Shown here one piece after another: positions 32,250 through 33,473 of a DNA stretch of 33,473 nt. Location: NCBI GenBank assembly GCA_016285085.1, contig JAEEQA010000019.1:1-33473 (forward strand), written 5' to 3'. Both the position numbers and the translations under genes were made by a program. This DNA is from Bacteroidales bacterium. Lineage in GTDB: Bacteria; Bacteroidota; Bacteroidia; Bacteroidales; WCHB1-69. The notes under the pieces were generated by a model. The model was not told the origin of the DNA. It worked only from the letters and a program-made list of their open reading frames with translations, and ran no database searches. Positions within the stretch are counted from its first letter, which is position 1. The number at the start of each line of letters is the position of its first letter.

Positions 32250-33104
32250 TTAGTTATTTAACAAATCCGCCAATTCCAGCCTATCGTTCAAAATGAGCAG
32301 CGTACTGAGGTCGGGGCCGATGAAATTGAATTTAATGGCCTCGATCAATTCATCATAGGTTATGGCATTCCTTGACTCTCGCAAAGCACCATGTTTGACA
32401 TACCCCAGTAGGTATCCAGAATGCAATCCTGTTATCTGAATGATGTGAAATAGATGTTCTTCCTCATGGCATTCTGCTAAAATAAAAGCTTCGCGTTCCG
32501 TTAGTCCATCATAGCGATTGGTTAACACAAAAACGGTTCCTACGCCATAAATGGCATCGATGGCTTCACTCGGCTTATCTATGACTCTCTTCTCCCTCGC
32601 TGTCCTCGCGAAGTCGAAGAGAGCCTGGGGCAGGTGGCAGTAGCCCGTGGGGTTCTTGTCGAGATAGTCCTGATGGTACTCCTCGGCGGTGAAGAACCGC
32701 TCCAGCGGCTGCTTCTCCACGGCCAGCGGCTGGTCGTAGCGCTGCCGCTCCTCGGAGAAGACTTTGTCGATAACGGGCAGGTCGGCGGCATCGGTGTAGT
32801 AGATGCCCGTGCGGTAGCGCGTCCCCTCGTCGTGGCCCTGCCTGTTCAGACTTACAGGGTCGATGGCCTTGAAGAACATCCGAAGCAGGAACTCCAAACT
32901 CACCACCTCGGGGTTGTAGCGTACCATCACCGTTTCGGCATAGCCCGTTTCATCGGTATAGACCTCTTGGTACGTCGGGTGGTCGGTGTGGCCGTTGGCG
33001 AAGCCCACCTCGGTCTCCACCACCCCTTCAATCTGCTTGAAAAAATGCTCCGTTCCCCAGAAGCAACCGCCGGCAAGGTAAATCTCTTTTGTGTTTGTAT
33101 TCAT
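32250..33104 (-). CDS. msrA: Peptide methionine sulfoxide reductase MsrA with an unrecognised C-terminal domain
   Basis: This is a 284-aa protein. Residues 1 to about 172 are a normal MsrA: catalytic Cys14 in GGCFWGTEHFF, then FANGHTDHPTYQEVYTDETGYAE, the RYRTGIYY block and EEYHQDYL, with Cys156 as a possible resolving residue. It repairs oxidised methionine. The remaining ~110 residues (IDAIYGVGTVFVLTNRYDG... to ...ELADLLNN) are not MsrB: there is no CxxC zinc site and no catalytic MsrB cysteine block. I do not recognise them. The DNA coding for this part (32250 to about 32582) looks clearly more AT-rich than the MsrA part, which suggests a later-joined domain. The ferredoxin-type gene lies 31 bases upstream on the same strand. 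Confidence 0.9.
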   Translation of the reverse strand: MNTNTKEIYLAGGCFWGTEHFFKQIEGVVETEVGFANGHTDHPTYQEVYTDETGYAETVMVRYNPEVVSLEFLLRMFFKAIDPVSLNRQGHDEGTRYRTGIYYTDAADLPVIDKVFSEERQRYDQPLAVEKQPLERFFTAEEYHQDYLDKNPTGYCHLPQALFDFARTAREKRVIDKPSEAIDAIYGVGTVFVLTNRYDGLTEREAFILAECHEEEHLFHIIQITGLHSGYLLGYVKHGALRESRNAITYDELIEAIKFNFIGPDLSTLLILNDRLELADLLNN

Positions 33105-33135
33105 TGGTTGTATTGATTTTAGTTTTGTACAAGGA

Positions 33136-33473
33136 TTACCGCAGCACCATATCCGCCAGCTTGATGTCGGGATGGTGGTACCGGAATTCTTGCTTCACTG
33201 CTTTGCCGTTGATTTCCACCGCAAGGTGCGGACAGAAATGCACGCAGGCGAGGCACGCGGTGCAACGGTCGCCGATCTGTGCCGTCGTGGATGCAGGCGA
33301 TGCGTCATTACGGACCATTACGATGTTGTCCTGCGGACAGATTTTGGCGCAGATGCCGCACCCCACGCATTGCTCGGCATTCACGTTCGGGCGGGTCACC
33401 TTCTGGGTTTTGGCAGCGACGGACGGACGGCTGAGCAGCCAGCCGAAGGGGTCGAACCCGCTGAAGTGCAGCC
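33136..33473 (-). CDS. Ferredoxin-type protein with two 4Fe-4S sites, likely EFR1 family (5' end outside window)
   Basis: The frame is open to the window edge (codon-aligned from 33471), so the protein is truncated at its N-terminus. The visible 112 residues begin LHFSGFDPFGWLLSRPSV and continue with CVGCGICAKICPQ and CTACLACVHFCPH, two classic C-x2-C-x2-C-x3-CP clusters. The preceding segment resembles the linker after the flavodoxin-like domain in EFR1 family ferrodoxins. An internal GTG at 33399 is not needed as a start. The protein would carry low-potential electrons in anaerobic metabolism. msrA lies 31 bases downstream and may be co-transcribed. Confidence 0.8.
   Translation of the reverse strand, partial: LHFSGFDPFGWLLSRPSVAAKTQKVTRPNVNAEQCVGCGICAKICPQDNIVMVRNDASPASTTAQIGDRCTACLACVHFCPHLAVEINGKAVKQEFRYHHPDIKLADMVLR

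Noticed and set aside
32250-32582. MsrB domain in the MsrA C-terminal extension
   Set aside because: There are no CxxC zinc pairs and no MsrB catalytic block, and the sequence is not MsrB-like.

Overview
The window looks like a chromosomal piece of a Bacteroidales/Bacteroidota bacterium, probably an anaerobe. The reasons are several secreted proteins with type IX secretion (T9SS) C-terminal sorting domains, FISUMP-domain proteins, a BlaR1-like M56/TonB protein, a head GIN-domain protein, GlnRS, class III ribonucleotide reductase and rubrerythrin, and many Bacteroidota-type -7 promoter boxes (TAnnTTTG). No plasmid or phage backbone genes are visible. The species cannot be named from the sequence.

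Layout. 1-600: the tail of a FISUMP protein, a terminator, a palindromic repeat, a telomere-like heptamer tract and tRNA-Lys. 603-3559 (minus): two paralogous secreted PHB-depolymerase-like esterases. 3717-7617 (plus): YraN, a HicA/HicB toxin-antitoxin pair, a fused oligopeptide-type ABC ATPase and a DoxX-like membrane protein with a thioredoxin-like tail. 7776-10633 (plus): a cobalamin riboswitch followed by nrdD and nrdG. 10907-17773 (plus): a 1745-aa and a 502-aa Fn3/cleaved-adhesin surface protein with nearly identical T9SS tails. 17915-21481 (minus): glnS, a secreted thioredoxin and ffh. 21591-22913 (minus): a small lipoprotein and a GIN-domain protein. 23002-24270 (plus): a PP-loop enzyme, possibly MurL-like. 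24349-26327 (minus): a BlaI/BlaR1-like regulatory pair with a three-half-site operator. 26622-28630 (minus): a FISUMP protein and a small outer-membrane protein. 28840-30462 (minus): an ECF sigma factor and a membrane partner. 30640-31347 (plus): a rubredoxin-rubrerythrin-rubredoxin protein. 31348-32240: a Y1 (IS200/RAYT-like) transposase bracketed by GC-rich hairpin repeats. 32250-33473 (minus): MsrA with an unknown C-terminal extension, and an edge-truncated ferredoxin.

The most striking feature is a dispersed family of 28-29 bp near-perfect palindromes (GTAGAGACG-core-CGTCTCTAC). I find twelve copies. Most lie in gene junctions. One supplies the nrdD stop codon. Four lie inside genes for secreted proteins, all in the same codon phase: three in the FISUMP protein and one in a T9SS sorting domain. 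Two copies with the same core differ by paired compensatory changes in their arms. A second, unrelated hairpin family (GCCCCGTAGGGGC and relatives) surrounds the Y1 transposase.

Functional themes are anaerobic metabolism and oxygen defence (B12-responsive class III RNR, rubrerythrin, MsrA, ferredoxin), surface adhesion and secretion through T9SS, and housekeeping translation/secretion (glnS, ffh, tRNA-Lys).
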